From Rhizobium aethiopicum (lineage in GTDB: Bacteria; Pseudomonadota; Alphaproteobacteria; Rhizobiales; Rhizobiaceae): a stretch of 64,000 nt of DNA. Numbering within the stretch: position 1 is the first letter of the stretch; each line of letters begins with the position of its first letter. Of this stretch, positions 37,819 to 46,195 are shown in pieces. The position numbers were made by a program, and so were the translations under genes. The notes below the pieces were generated by a model. That model was not told the DNA's origin. It saw only the letters and a list, made by a program, of their open reading frames with translations, and ran no database searches. Location of the stretch: assembly GCF_900094625.1 (NCBI RefSeq), contig NZ_FMAJ01000004.1, positions 62,001 to 126,000 on the forward strand. Reading direction: 5' to 3'.

Positions 37819-38652
37819 TCATTTGAACTTGTCGCGCATCGCATCGATGCCCGGGATGGTCTTGGTCAGATGCTGATGGGCGGGGTCGAAGCGCTGGATC
37901 AGCCCGCGGCGATGCTTGCCGACGAGAATGGTGAAGATATAGCCGCGATGCCCCGGAGAGGTGACCGTAGGGTGGTAGCCCCGGTCGAGCAGGAAGGTGT
38001 CGCCGTGGCGGGTCATGAGGATCTTGACCGGGCCGTCGTCGTCATAGGTGATCTGGCTGCCGAAGCCGGTCTCCGGCAGGAAGCGGTAGTGGTAGAGCTC
38101 CTCATGCAGGGTCTCGGCATCGCCGTCTTCGGTATCGTGCTTGTGGGGAGGGTAGCCCGACCAGCAGCCCTCGCCGGCATAGAGTTCGCTCACCAGGAGA
38201 TTGCCGCAGCGGCCGTTCTGGCGTTGCCCGAGCAGGTGGACAATCCGCCGCTGGCTATGCGTGTCGGGCGAGCCGACATTGACTGCGTCCACCTCGTCGG
38301 GCGTCACCCGAAACGGAGCGTAGCGCGTCTCGCAAATGCCGCCGGCAATGGCAATTTCCGCGGAGCCGCCACGGGCCGATATCCGGACAATGGCGTCGAC
38401 GGGCGCATAAACCGAGTCCGCGTCACCTCCCCAGATATCGGCTCGCCGGCCCACGGCTTCGAAGCTAACACCATCCACTTCGATATCCACCTGCCCCGAC
38501 AGCACGACGTAGAGGCTTTCGTGCAAGGGCAGCCGCCGCGCGTCCCAGCCATCGGCCGGAAGCGTGACGAGGTCGAAATAGATGAGATCGAGCGTCCTGG
38601 AGGAGGTACCCACAATGGGACGCTGCTCGGAGCGTGGAATGAATTCGGGCAT
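37819..38652 (-). CDS. IolB-like 5-deoxy-glucuronate isomerase-family cupin
   Basis: The 277-aa double-cupin protein belongs to the KduI/IolB family: RTLDLIYFDLVTLPADGWDA, HESLYVVLSGQVDIEVDG, metal-binding SGYPPHKHDTEDGD, EELYHYRFLPETGFGSQITY, and GYHPTVTSPGHRGYIFTILV. IolB isomerises 5-deoxy-glucuronate in inositol breakdown, but no other iol gene is present here. It may therefore act on another 5-deoxy or uronic acid released by the GH39 enzyme. The ATG at 38652 overlaps the ATPase stop (TGATG), so the TTG one codon upstream is rejected. It links the transporter genes to the catabolic genes. Confidence 0.88.
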   Translation of the reverse strand: MPEFIPRSEQRPIVGTSSRTLDLIYFDLVTLPADGWDARRLPLHESLYVVLSGQVDIEVDGVSFEAVGRRADIWGGDADSVYAPVDAIVRISARGGSAEIAIAGGICETRYAPFRVTPDEVDAVNVGSPDTHSQRRIVHLLGQRQNGRCGNLLVSELYAGEGCWSGYPPHKHDTEDGDAETLHEELYHYRFLPETGFGSQITYDDDGPVKILMTRHGDTFLLDRGYHPTVTSPGHRGYIFTILVGKHRRGLIQRFDPAHQHLTKTIPGIDAMRDKFK

Positions 38653-39713
38653 CAATTGAACTCCGAAATTGTACGGTCGGCAAAGGGATTGAGGGTTAAG
38701 GATTCGGCGAAGTGGCAGGCGACTTCATGCCCATCGGCGGTCACGGTGCGTAAGCCCGGCACCTCCTGCTTGCAAAGCTCGGTTGCGTAGCGGCAACGCG
38801 GATGGAATGCGCAGCCGGGAGGCGGATGGGCGGGGTCGGCCACCTCGCCCGTCAACCGGATGCGCCTGCCGTGACGGCGCATCCTCGGATCGGCGATCGG
38901 CACCGCCGAAAGCAGTGCTTCGGTATAGGGATGGCGCGGGCGGGAAAAGATCTGCTCCGTCGGAGCCTTTTCAACGACACGGCCGACATACATGACGGCG
39001 ATGTTGTCCGAGATGTGCCTGACGACCGAGAGGTCATGGGCGACGAAGAGATAGGTGAGGCCGAACCGTTCCTGCAGATCCTGCAACAGGTTGATGGTTT
39101 GCGCCTGCACGCTGACATCGAGCGCCGAGACGGCCTCGTCGGCAATCACCAGGCGCGGATTGGACGCCAACGCCCGGGCAATGCCGATACGCTGGCGTTC
39201 GCCGCCGGAAAAAGCATGGGGATAGCGGCGCATATATTCCGGCCGCAGACCGACGCTCTGCATGAGATCGGCGACCCGGTGTTCGAGTTCCCGGCCTTTG
39301 ACGATGCCGTTGACACCAAGCACCTCGCCGATGATGTCGATAACGGGAAGGCGCGGGTTGAGCGAAGATTGCGGGTCCTGGAACACCATGCGCAGGTCGC
39401 GGTGAATCTCCTTGAGCCCGGGGCCTGACAGCCCCGCGAGATCAACAGTGCCGCCGCTGCGATCGCGATAGCGGATTTCTCCGCTTGTCGGCCGATAGAT
39501 GCGCAGCACGGTGCGGGCAAGCGTGGACTTGCCGCAACCGGATTCGCCGACGATACCGAGCGTCTCGCCGTCCTCGACGCGAAGCGAAACGCCATCGACC
39601 GCCTTGACGTGCCCGACCACGTGCCGAAACGCGCCCTTGCGAATGGGGAAATGCATCCTGAGATCGTTGAGCTCAAGCAGCGGGCTGCGTGGTGTCGCGG
39701 AACCGGTCATCAC
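38652..39713 (-). CDS. ABC transporter ATPase, DppF/OppF type
   Basis: The 353-aa nucleotide-binding subunit has Walker [20 protein letters not shown] (~residue 45), Q-loop [15 protein letters not shown], signature [20 protein letters not shown], Walker [19 protein letters not shown], and H-loop [12 protein letters not shown]. Its C-terminal extension is the oligopeptide-family one ([20 protein letters not shown]). It pairs with the ATPase gene upstream (4-bp overlap) to drive one importer. The peptide-type family also imports oligosaccharides in rhizobia (the S. meliloti Agp alpha-galactoside system), which suits the glycosidase genes here. Confidence 0.94.
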   Translation of the reverse strand: MMTGSATPRSPLLELNDLRMHFPIRKGAFRHVVGHVKAVDGVSLRVEDGETLGIVGESGCGKSTLARTVLRIYRPTSGEIRYRDRSGGTVDLAGLSGPGLKEIHRDLRMVFQDPQSSLNPRLPVIDIIGEVLGVNGIVKGRELEHRVADLMQSVGLRPEYMRRYPHAFSGGERQRIGIARALASNPRLVIADEAVSALDVSVQAQTINLLQDLQERFGLTYLFVAHDLSVVRHISDNIAVMYVGRVVEKAPTEQIFSRPRHPYTEALLSAVPIADPRMRRHGRRIRLTGEVADPAHPPPGCAFHPRCRYATELCKQEVPGLRTVTADGHEVACHFAESLTLNPFADRTISEFN

Positions 39714-40759
39714 AATCCTCCCTCATAAAGCAGACAGCTGGCGACGTGCCCTTCACCAATGACGACGGATTGGGGATCCTTGCGGTCGCAGAGGCCCGCC
39801 CTCGCCTGCTTGCACCGAGGATGAAAGCTGCAGCCCTCGGGCCGGGCAAAACGCGAGGGCACCATGCCGTCGATGGTCGCGAGCCGTTGGCTCGGTTGCC
39901 CATGCATGCGCGGCACCGATTGCAGCAGGGCCTTGGTGTAGGGATGAACAGGTGCGTGGAAGATCGTGTCGACATCGCCCGCCTCGACGACGCGGCCGAG
40001 ATACATGACGACGACCTCGTCGGCGATCTCGGCCACGACGCCGAGATCATGGGTGACGAACAGCACCGACAACCCGAACTCGGCCTGCAGCGAGGCGAGG
40101 AGATCGAGGATATTCGCCTGCGTGGTCACGTCGAGTGCCGTGGTCGGCTCGTCGGCGATCAGCAGCTTCGGGCGGCAGGCGAGCGCGAGCGCGATGCAGA
40201 CGCGCTGACGCATGCCACCAGAAAACTGGAAGGCATAACTTTCCATCCGTTCGGCGGGACGGGGGATGCCGACCAGGGCCAAGGTTTCGATCGCATGTTC
40301 ACGCGCCTCCTTGCGGCCCATCTTCAGATGCAGCCGGATCACTTCGACCATCTGGTTGCCGATCGTATGGACGGGCGAAAGCGCCGCCATCGGCTCCTGG
40401 CTGATCAGGCCGATCTGGGCGCCCCGGATCGCCCGCATGTCGCGGCCGCGCGGATGGAGCGTCGCCAGATCGATGGCGGGTGCCGCCGGATCCGGCCGGT
40501 AGCGGATGGCGCCCGAGACGATCCGCCCGCCGCGCGGAACCTGGTTGAGGATCGAGCGGCCGGTAATGCTCTTGCCCGAGCCGGATTCCCCGACGACGCA
40601 AACCGTCTTGCCGCGCGGGATACCAAAGGAGACGCCATCGACTGCCCTCACCGTACCCGCCCCGCCGAAGAAATGGGTCCTGAGGTCATCGACCTCGATC
40701 AGCGGGTCGCGATGCCCGTGCCGGCCGCCAGCGGTGGCAAAATTGTGATCAGTATTCAT
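39710..40759 (-). CDS. ABC transporter ATPase, DppD/OppD type
   Basis: The ATPase (349 aa from 40759) has Walker [21 protein letters not shown], the [21 protein letters not shown]-loop region, signature [20 protein letters not shown], Walker [17 protein letters not shown], and the C-terminal [20 protein letters not shown] motif. The start is uncertain: 40759 gives an 11-bp overlap with the permease gene; ATGs at 40774 and 40786 would overlap more. It forms the heterodimeric motor with the DppF-type subunit downstream. Confidence 0.92.
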   Translation of the reverse strand: MNTDHNFATAGGRHGHRDPLIEVDDLRTHFFGGAGTVRAVDGVSFGIPRGKTVCVVGESGSGKSITGRSILNQVPRGGRIVSGAIRYRPDPAAPAIDLATLHPRGRDMRAIRGAQIGLISQEPMAALSPVHTIGNQMVEVIRLHLKMGRKEAREHAIETLALVGIPRPAERMESYAFQFSGGMRQRVCIALALACRPKLLIADEPTTALDVTTQANILDLLASLQAEFGLSVLFVTHDLGVVAEIADEVVVMYLGRVVEAGDVDTIFHAPVHPYTKALLQSVPRMHGQPSQRLATIDGMVPSRFARPEGCSFHPRCKQARAGLCDRKDPQSVVIGEGHVASCLLYEGGL

Positions 40760-41882
40760 AGGGATCTGCAGCATCACGTAGTCCATCACCGAGGAAATTG
40801 AGGGCGAGCACGGTGACGATCACCGCTATGCCGGGAAGAAACAGCCAGGGAGCGCTCGAGACGGCGAGAATGTTCTGCGCCTCCTGCAGCAGCACGCCCC
40901 AGCTCACCACCGGCGGGCGCAGCCCGATGCCGAGGAAGGAGAGCGCGGTTTCGGCAAGGATCATGGTCGGGATGGCAAGCGTCACCGAGGCGATGATGTG
41001 GCTCATGAAGGAAGGAACCATGTGCCGCCAGATGATGCGCATCCGCGAACAGCCATCGAGGTGAGCGGCGATGACGAAGTCCTCCGTCTTCAGCGACAGG
41101 AAACGCCCCCGCACCACGCGCGCCAGATCGGTCCAGCCGATCAGCGACAGGATGACCGTGATCCAGAGATAGACCAGGATCGGATCGGCGCTGATCGGAA
41201 CGGCGGCAGCAAGCCCCATCCACAGCGGGATGGTCGGAATGGAATTGATGAGTTCGATGGAGCGCTGGATGACATCGTCGACCCAGCCGCCATAGAGCCC
41301 GGAAATGCCACCGAGGATGATGCCGAGGATGAGGCTGATCGCCACCCCGATCAGGCCGACGGACATGGAAATCCGGGTGCCGTGCACCGTCCGGCTGAAG
41401 ACGTCTCGGCCGAGCCGGTCGGCGCCGAACAGGTAGAATGGCTTGCCCGCCTCGACCGGGCCGATCAGGTGCCGGTCGAGATCGAACATCCCCCAGAGCC
41501 GGTAAGGCTCGCCTTTGACGAAAAATCCCACGGGAATGACGACGGCCGGATCGGGCACATAGGTGCGGCTGAGCGCGATCGGATCGACCTTCATTGAGTA
41601 GCCGTTGACATAGAGCGGGTGAAATCTCCCCGCCGCGTCGTAGCCGGCGAATCTCAGCTGCTGGGGCGGCGCATAGGTGTAGCGGGAATCGTAGGTCTGA
41701 GAGGAAACCGGGGCCAGGACCTCGGCAAACAGCGCGACCAGGTAAATTAGGAAGATCACGACGCCCGCCGCAAGCGCCAGCCGATGGCGGCAGAAGCGCC
41801 GCCAGATGAGTTTCCATTGGCCGGCGACGGCATCGGAATTGCGAATTGGTTCGGGCGATAGTGCGATGGCTTGATCGGTCAT
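40749..41882 (-). CDS. ABC transporter permease, DppC/OppC type with extended periplasmic region
   Basis: The 377-aa permease has an N-terminal helix (LALAAGVVIFLIYLVALFAE), then about 110 residues of periplasmic sequence (APVSSQTYDSRYTYAPPQQL to YLFGADRLGRDVF) not found in short DppC proteins. The five-helix BPD_transp_1 core has the EAA-loop LDGCSRMRIIWRHMVPSFMS. Similar extended DppC-type subunits (for example YejE) occur with large substrate-binding proteins. It is 13 bp after the partner permease gene. Confidence 0.92.
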   Translation of the reverse strand: MTDQAIALSPEPIRNSDAVAGQWKLIWRRFCRHRLALAAGVVIFLIYLVALFAEVLAPVSSQTYDSRYTYAPPQQLRFAGYDAAGRFHPLYVNGYSMKVDPIALSRTYVPDPAVVIPVGFFVKGEPYRLWGMFDLDRHLIGPVEAGKPFYLFGADRLGRDVFSRTVHGTRISMSVGLIGVAISLILGIILGGISGLYGGWVDDVIQRSIELINSIPTIPLWMGLAAAVPISADPILVYLWITVILSLIGWTDLARVVRGRFLSLKTEDFVIAAHLDGCSRMRIIWRHMVPSFMSHIIASVTLAIPTMILAETALSFLGIGLRPPVVSWGVLLQEAQNILAVSSAPWLFLPGIAVIVTVLALNFLGDGLRDAADPYEY

Positions 41883-41895
41883 TGTCTATCCCCCT

Positions 41896-42882
41896 TCAGC
41901 CGTTGCGGATGCGCGGATCGAGCCAGGCAAGCAGCAGGTCTGAGATCAGCGTGCCGATCAGCGTCAGCATGCTCATCAGCAGGATAAAGGTGCCCGCCAG
42001 ATACATGTCCTGGGCGAAAAGCGCGTTGAGCAGGAGCGGTCCCGTTATCGGCAGGCTGAGCACGATGGAGACCACCACCGAACCCGATACAAGGTGCGGC
42101 AGCACCCAGCCGACGGTCGAGACGAACGGATTGAGCGCCACCCGCACCGGATATTTCAACAACAATCGGATTTCGCTTAAGCCCCGGGCGCGGGCCATGT
42201 CGACATATGGCTTGTTGAGCTCGTCAAGCAGATTGGCGCGCATGATGCGGATCAGGGCGGCTGTGGCGCCGGTGCCGAGGACGACAACCGGGATCCACAT
42301 ATGCGACATGAGATCGCCGAGCTTGGCCCAGCTCCAGACCGCGTTGATATAGGTGGGCGAAAACAGCCCACCGACACTCTGGCCGAAATATTGCGCCGAG
42401 ATGAACATCAGCACCAGCGCCAGCAGGAAATTCGGAACGGCAAGCCCAAGAAAGCCGAAGAAGGTGGCGAAATAGTCGCCGAGCGAATATTGCCGCACGG
42501 CCGAATATATGCCGATCGGAAAGGCCACCGCCCAGACGAAGAGCAACGTGGTGACCGAGACCACCATCGTTAATCCCATGCGCGCCCAGATCAGTTCGCT
42601 GACCGGCTTGTTCCAATCGAGGGACTGGCCGAAATCGCCGCGCAGCAGGATGCCGCTGATCCATTTCCAATATTGGACGGCCCAAGGCTGATCGAGGCCA
42701 TAACGTTCGCGCAGGCCGGCGATGACGCTGGGATCGATCGTTTCGTTCTGCGAGGCCAGACGCGCGGTCATCGCGGTCAGGAAGTCGCCCGGCGGCAGCT
42801 GAATGATGATGAAGGTCACGACCGAGATCGCGAACATCATCGGGATCATGTAGAGCAGACGTCTGATGATGAAGCCGGCCAT
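41896..42882 (-). CDS. ABC transporter permease, DppB/OppB type
   Basis: The 328-aa permease starts MAGFIIRRLLYMIPMMFAIS and has the family pattern: FIIIQLPPGDFLTAMTARLA, FGQSLDWNKPVSELIWAR in the large periplasmic loop, then the core with the EAA-loop ARARGLSEIRLLLKYPVRVA and the closing helix before LLAWLDPRIRNG. It follows the binding-protein gene by ~100 bp and precedes the second permease gene, in standard dpp order. Confidence 0.93.
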   Translation of the reverse strand: MAGFIIRRLLYMIPMMFAISVVTFIIIQLPPGDFLTAMTARLASQNETIDPSVIAGLRERYGLDQPWAVQYWKWISGILLRGDFGQSLDWNKPVSELIWARMGLTMVVSVTTLLFVWAVAFPIGIYSAVRQYSLGDYFATFFGFLGLAVPNFLLALVLMFISAQYFGQSVGGLFSPTYINAVWSWAKLGDLMSHMWIPVVVLGTGATAALIRIMRANLLDELNKPYVDMARARGLSEIRLLLKYPVRVALNPFVSTVGWVLPHLVSGSVVVSIVLSLPITGPLLLNALFAQDMYLAGTFILLMSMLTLIGTLISDLLLAWLDPRIRNG

Positions 42883-42983
42883 ATTCGAGCTCCTTCAACC
42901 GGCGATACCGATCGGTCTGGATGATGGGGCGAGGCTGGTGGCGGAATAGCGCCGGCGGACGCCATTCCGGACGATCATGTGTC

Positions 42984-44909
42984 TTACTGCTGGTAGTAGA
43001 AAGTCTCCGGCTTGGCCGGTCCCGGCGTCATGTAGAACGACGTGCTCGGAATGACCTTCGGGACGTTGTGCATGTTGGTCTTGACGATGCCGACGCGGTC
43101 CGGCTCCAGGTTCGTACCGATGACGTAGAACTCGTCACGGGTGATCGCCAGCAGTTCCTTCATGGCGGCAAGCTGCCTTTCGAGCGTCGGAGCTTCCTGC
43201 ACCTGCCGATAGAGATCCATCTGCTTCTTGGCGGCCGCGCTTGGTTCCTCGGCGTTCGGATCCTTGGGGTTCTGGTAATAGAGGCCCCAGGCGGTCGCGA
43301 AGCTCGATTCATATTCGTGCGGGAAATACCATTTGGGATCGAGCAGGCCGAGGAAGTCATAACCGCCGCCGCCCACCCATCCCAGGCCGTCATTCTCGTT
43401 GTTCTGCAGGCGGGAGAAGATCAGTGACCGCTCGGCCGGGCGCGGCTGCATGTCGATGCCGACGGCCCGCCAGTAGCGCTGGATCATCTCGAGGGCGTCA
43501 ACCTGGATCGGGCTTCCGGTCAAGGCGTCGATTGCAAAGGTGATCCGCTTGCCATCCTGGCCGAGGCGAAAGCCTTCGGCATCTTTTTTAGTGAGGCCGG
43601 CCTTGTCGAGATATTGATTGGCAAGATCCACGTTATATTCGAGATATTGCGTCGCCATCTTCTCGTCATAAAGCGCGGTGCCTTCGCGCGGTGCTGCCTG
43701 ATAGGGCTTTGCCTGTCCGGCATAGATCAGCTGGTTGAGCTCCTCGCGGTTGATGGCGTAGCTGAGACCAATGCGGAAATCCTTGTTGGAGAAGACGGCG
43801 CGGAGCGCCGGATTCTTATGGGTCTGGTTGAGCGTGATCAGCAGGGCGTTCGACCAGGCCGGCCGGGCGATGAACAGCCCGTAGCCGCCCTTCTGCTGGT
43901 TCTGCACGATCACCGTGCGGGCGTCCGTCGTCTCGATGAAGCGGTTCTGCATGTCGATTTCGCCGCTGATCGCCTTCAGGATGATCGCCTGGGTATCCTG
44001 CATCACGTCGATGGTGATGCGATCGAAATAGGGCAGCTGGTTCCCCGCCGTATCCACTTTGGCATAATAGGGATTGCGTTCGCCGACGACCTGGGTCGTG
44101 CCATTATAGGGCGCAGTCAACACCCAGGCATCGAGCGTCGGGCGGCCGAGATCACGCCAGCGGCCGGGAAATCCGATCTTGTTGTTGAAGAGCTGGACCC
44201 AGTCGGTTGCGCCCGCCGCCTTCACCAGGGCGTCGATTCCGTCGGGATTGAAATCCTTGTGGAACTGCTTGAGGTAATGCGCCGGGGCAGCCGCCAGGAT
44301 ATCGGAGCCGCGCACTGTCGCCATGTTCATCAGGAACAGGCCGTTCGGCGCAGCGAATTTGAAGACGACCTTGTCGTCGCCGATCTTCTCGACCTTGACT
44401 GTCTCGCCACCCGCGGTCAGCCAGTTGGGTGCTGCGGGCGTGATCTTGTTGTTGCGAAGCACATTCTCGTTCCACCAGACCAGATCGTCGGCGCTAAAGG
44501 GTTCGCCGTCCGACCAGCGCGTGCCTTGCCTCAGGGTGAACGTATACTCGGTCGCATTGGCATTGACTTCGACGTTCTTGGCGATGTCGGGGATCACCTC
44601 GGTCCATTCCGGGTTCCAGCGGACCAGTCTCGTATAGCCGATCGAACGTTCGATCTCGCTGTCGCCGCCGCCGAAGGTGGCCGTGCGCCAGATGCCGCCA
44701 TAGCTGCCGACCGATTCCAGCGGCGTGAGCACCAGCGGCTCCTTCGGCAGCCGCTGTTCGACCGGCGGCAGCTTGCCGGCGTCGACGAGCGTCTTGAGTT
44801 CCGGCGCCTCCTGAAAACCAAAGGCCGCACCCGCCCAACCGGAACCAATGAGGACAGCAGCGGCAACGGTCGAGACGACCTGCCGTCGTAGAATTCTGAC
44901 GTGTTGCAT
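42984..44909 (-). CDS. ABC transporter substrate-binding protein, SBP_bac_5 family (long form)
   Basis: The 641-aa periplasmic protein has a signal peptide (QVVSTVAAAVLIGSGWAGAA) and a family-5 fold: GGIWRTATFGGGDSEIERS, PDIAKNVEVNANATEYTFTL followed by GTRWSDGEPFSADDLVWWNE, NPYYAKVDTAGNQLPYFDRI, and FRIGLSYAINREELNQLIYA. The long form (>600 aa) is typical of oligosaccharide or oligogalacturonide-type binding proteins and of some peptide binders. A strong gggaggag site precedes the ATG. It is the first gene of the twelve-gene operon, directly downstream of the LacI-type operators. Given the glycosidases it most likely binds an oligosaccharide; peptide cannot be excluded. Confidence 0.9.
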   Translation of the reverse strand: MQHVRILRRQVVSTVAAAVLIGSGWAGAAFGFQEAPELKTLVDAGKLPPVEQRLPKEPLVLTPLESVGSYGGIWRTATFGGGDSEIERSIGYTRLVRWNPEWTEVIPDIAKNVEVNANATEYTFTLRQGTRWSDGEPFSADDLVWWNENVLRNNKITPAAPNWLTAGGETVKVEKIGDDKVVFKFAAPNGLFLMNMATVRGSDILAAAPAHYLKQFHKDFNPDGIDALVKAAGATDWVQLFNNKIGFPGRWRDLGRPTLDAWVLTAPYNGTTQVVGERNPYYAKVDTAGNQLPYFDRITIDVMQDTQAIILKAISGEIDMQNRFIETTDARTVIVQNQQKGGYGLFIARPAWSNALLITLNQTHKNPALRAVFSNKDFRIGLSYAINREELNQLIYAGQAKPYQAAPREGTALYDEKMATQYLEYNVDLANQYLDKAGLTKKDAEGFRLGQDGKRITFAIDALTGSPIQVDALEMIQRYWRAVGIDMQPRPAERSLIFSRLQNNENDGLGWVGGGGYDFLGLLDPKWYFPHEYESSFATAWGLYYQNPKDPNAEEPSAAAKKQMDLYRQVQEAPTLERQLAAMKELLAITRDEFYVIGTNLEPDRVGIVKTNMHNVPKVIPSTSFYMTPGPAKPETFYYQQ

Positions 44910-44939
44910 AGTCTCCTCCCAATGATCTCGCTCTAGCTT

Positions 44940-44978
44940 ATCGTTAACGTATTTCCTCCAGCTCTTACGTTAACGTTA
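44940..44978 (-). promoter_or_regulatory. Two LacI-type operator candidates before the glycan operon
   Basis: ATCGTTAACGTA (44940-44951) and TTACGTTAACGTTA (44965-44978, core ACGTTAACGT 44967-44976 perfectly palindromic) lie 26 bp apart upstream of the binding-protein gene. The GTTAAC centre with short symmetric arms is the common LacI/GalR operator shape. They would let the adjacent LacI protein repress the operon until an inducer sugar appears. Confidence 0.7.
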
Positions 44979-45058
44979 CCGTTCCAAATTGTCAAAAAGA
45001 TTCTGAAGTCCGCATACTGAACCTGGACGCCTTGGCATTCTCAGAAATTGTGTTAGTT

Positions 45059-45070
45059 ATCGTTATCGTA
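45059..45070 (+). promoter_or_regulatory. Third LacI-type operator candidate, before lacI itself
   Basis: ATCGTTATCGTA differs from the 44940-44951 site at one of 12 positions. It lies just before the lacI coding start, so it probably mediates autorepression and, with the other two sites ~90-115 bp away, could allow looping across the divergent promoters. Confidence 0.6.
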
Positions 45071-45098
45071 AACATTGCACCTCCGAGAGACTGTCCCG

Positions 45099-46106
45099 TT
45101 GAGCCGCACCAAAGAGCCGGAATCCAAGATAACGATCGCCGATGTCGCGCGCGCCGCAGGCGTATCGCCGATGACGGTATCGCGCGTGCTCAACGATCAG
45201 GGCGGCGCCAGCGCCGAGACCACGCAGCGCATTCTCCTAGCCGCGAACGAACTCAACTACCGACCCAATCCCTTCGCACGCGGGTTGCGATCCGACCGCT
45301 CGAAGACCATCGGCCTTCTCGTCCCCGACATCACCAATCCGTTCTTTCCCGAGGTCATCAGAGGAGCCGAGGACGCGGCGAGTGCTGCCGGCTACAACCT
45401 GCTTCTCTCTAACGTCGTCGAGAACAGCAAACGCGAAGGCGAACTCATCGAGGCGCTGCTGCGCCACCGGGTCGACGGCATCATCGTCTGCAGCGCGCGC
45501 CTGCCGGATGCCGCCCTCCACAAGGCGCTCGCACACCATCGCGCTGCGGTGCTCATCAACCGCGAAGCTCCCCCCGAAGTGGCGGGAACGATTGTCACGG
45601 ACTACGAAACCGGGGCGTCGCGTGCAATCGATCATCTGGTCGAGCGCGGTCGCCGCAGGATTGCGATCATTGCGGGGCCGCGCAGCTCCTTCGGCGGCAA
45701 GAGCCGTCTTGTCGGCATCCGCAAGACGCTCGCCGTCCATGGGCTGAAGGCGCACGGCATCGTCTATTGCGATCCGACAGCCGCGAGCGGGCAAACCGCG
45801 GCCGCGCAATTGCTGGCGGAAGCGCCCGATATCGATGCCCTCGTCTGCTACAACGACCTCAATGCGATCGGCGCCATGAAGGCCTTCCGGGCTGCCGGCA
45901 TTTCGATCCCCGAGCAGATCGCCCTGATCGGTTTCGACGACATCCCGGCTGCCGAACTGCTGTCCCCGGCGCTAACGACGTTGCGCGTGCAAAAACGGGA
46001 AATGGGAGAGGAAGCCGTGCGCCTGCTGCTCAGCCGTATCGCCACCAAGAACCGTCAGCACGGCATCGTCATCGTGCCTGAACTCATCATCCGCGAAACG
46101 ACTTGA
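45099..46106 (+). CDS. LacI-family transcriptional repressor of the glycan operon
   Basis: The regulator has an N-terminal helix-turn-helix (ITIADVARAAGVSPMTVSRV, then LAANELNYRPNPFARGLRSD) and a sugar-binding periplasmic-protein-like domain (TIGLLVPDITNPFFPEVIRG; RVDGIIVCSARLPD; ALIGFDDIPAAELLSPALTT). No ATG lies near the start; TTG at 45099 (LSRTKEPES) places the DNA-binding domain correctly and gives 335 aa, while TTG at 45075 is a second option. It is divergent from the Dpp-type operon and 90 bp upstream of the fucosidase gene. Operators at 44940-45070 suggest it controls both sides. Confidence 0.92.
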   Translation: MSRTKEPESKITIADVARAAGVSPMTVSRVLNDQGGASAETTQRILLAANELNYRPNPFARGLRSDRSKTIGLLVPDITNPFFPEVIRGAEDAASAAGYNLLLSNVVENSKREGELIEALLRHRVDGIIVCSARLPDAALHKALAHHRAAVLINREAPPEVAGTIVTDYETGASRAIDHLVERGRRRIAIIAGPRSSFGGKSRLVGIRKTLAVHGLKAHGIVYCDPTAASGQTAAAQLLAEAPDIDALVCYNDLNAIGAMKAFRAAGISIPEQIALIGFDDIPAAELLSPALTTLRVQKREMGEEAVRLLLSRIATKNRQHGIVIVPELIIRETT

Positions 46107-46195
46107 ACGCCACCTCAGCATGATGCCGGAAGGCTACCGCGGTTTCGGACGACACCATGCTTCCAGCTCTTGAAGTCTGAACAGGAGGAAAATCC

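Noticed and set aside
37009..38790. 593-aa plus-strand open frame antisense to the GH39 and IolB-like genes
   Set aside because: Shadow of two conserved genes; no motif.
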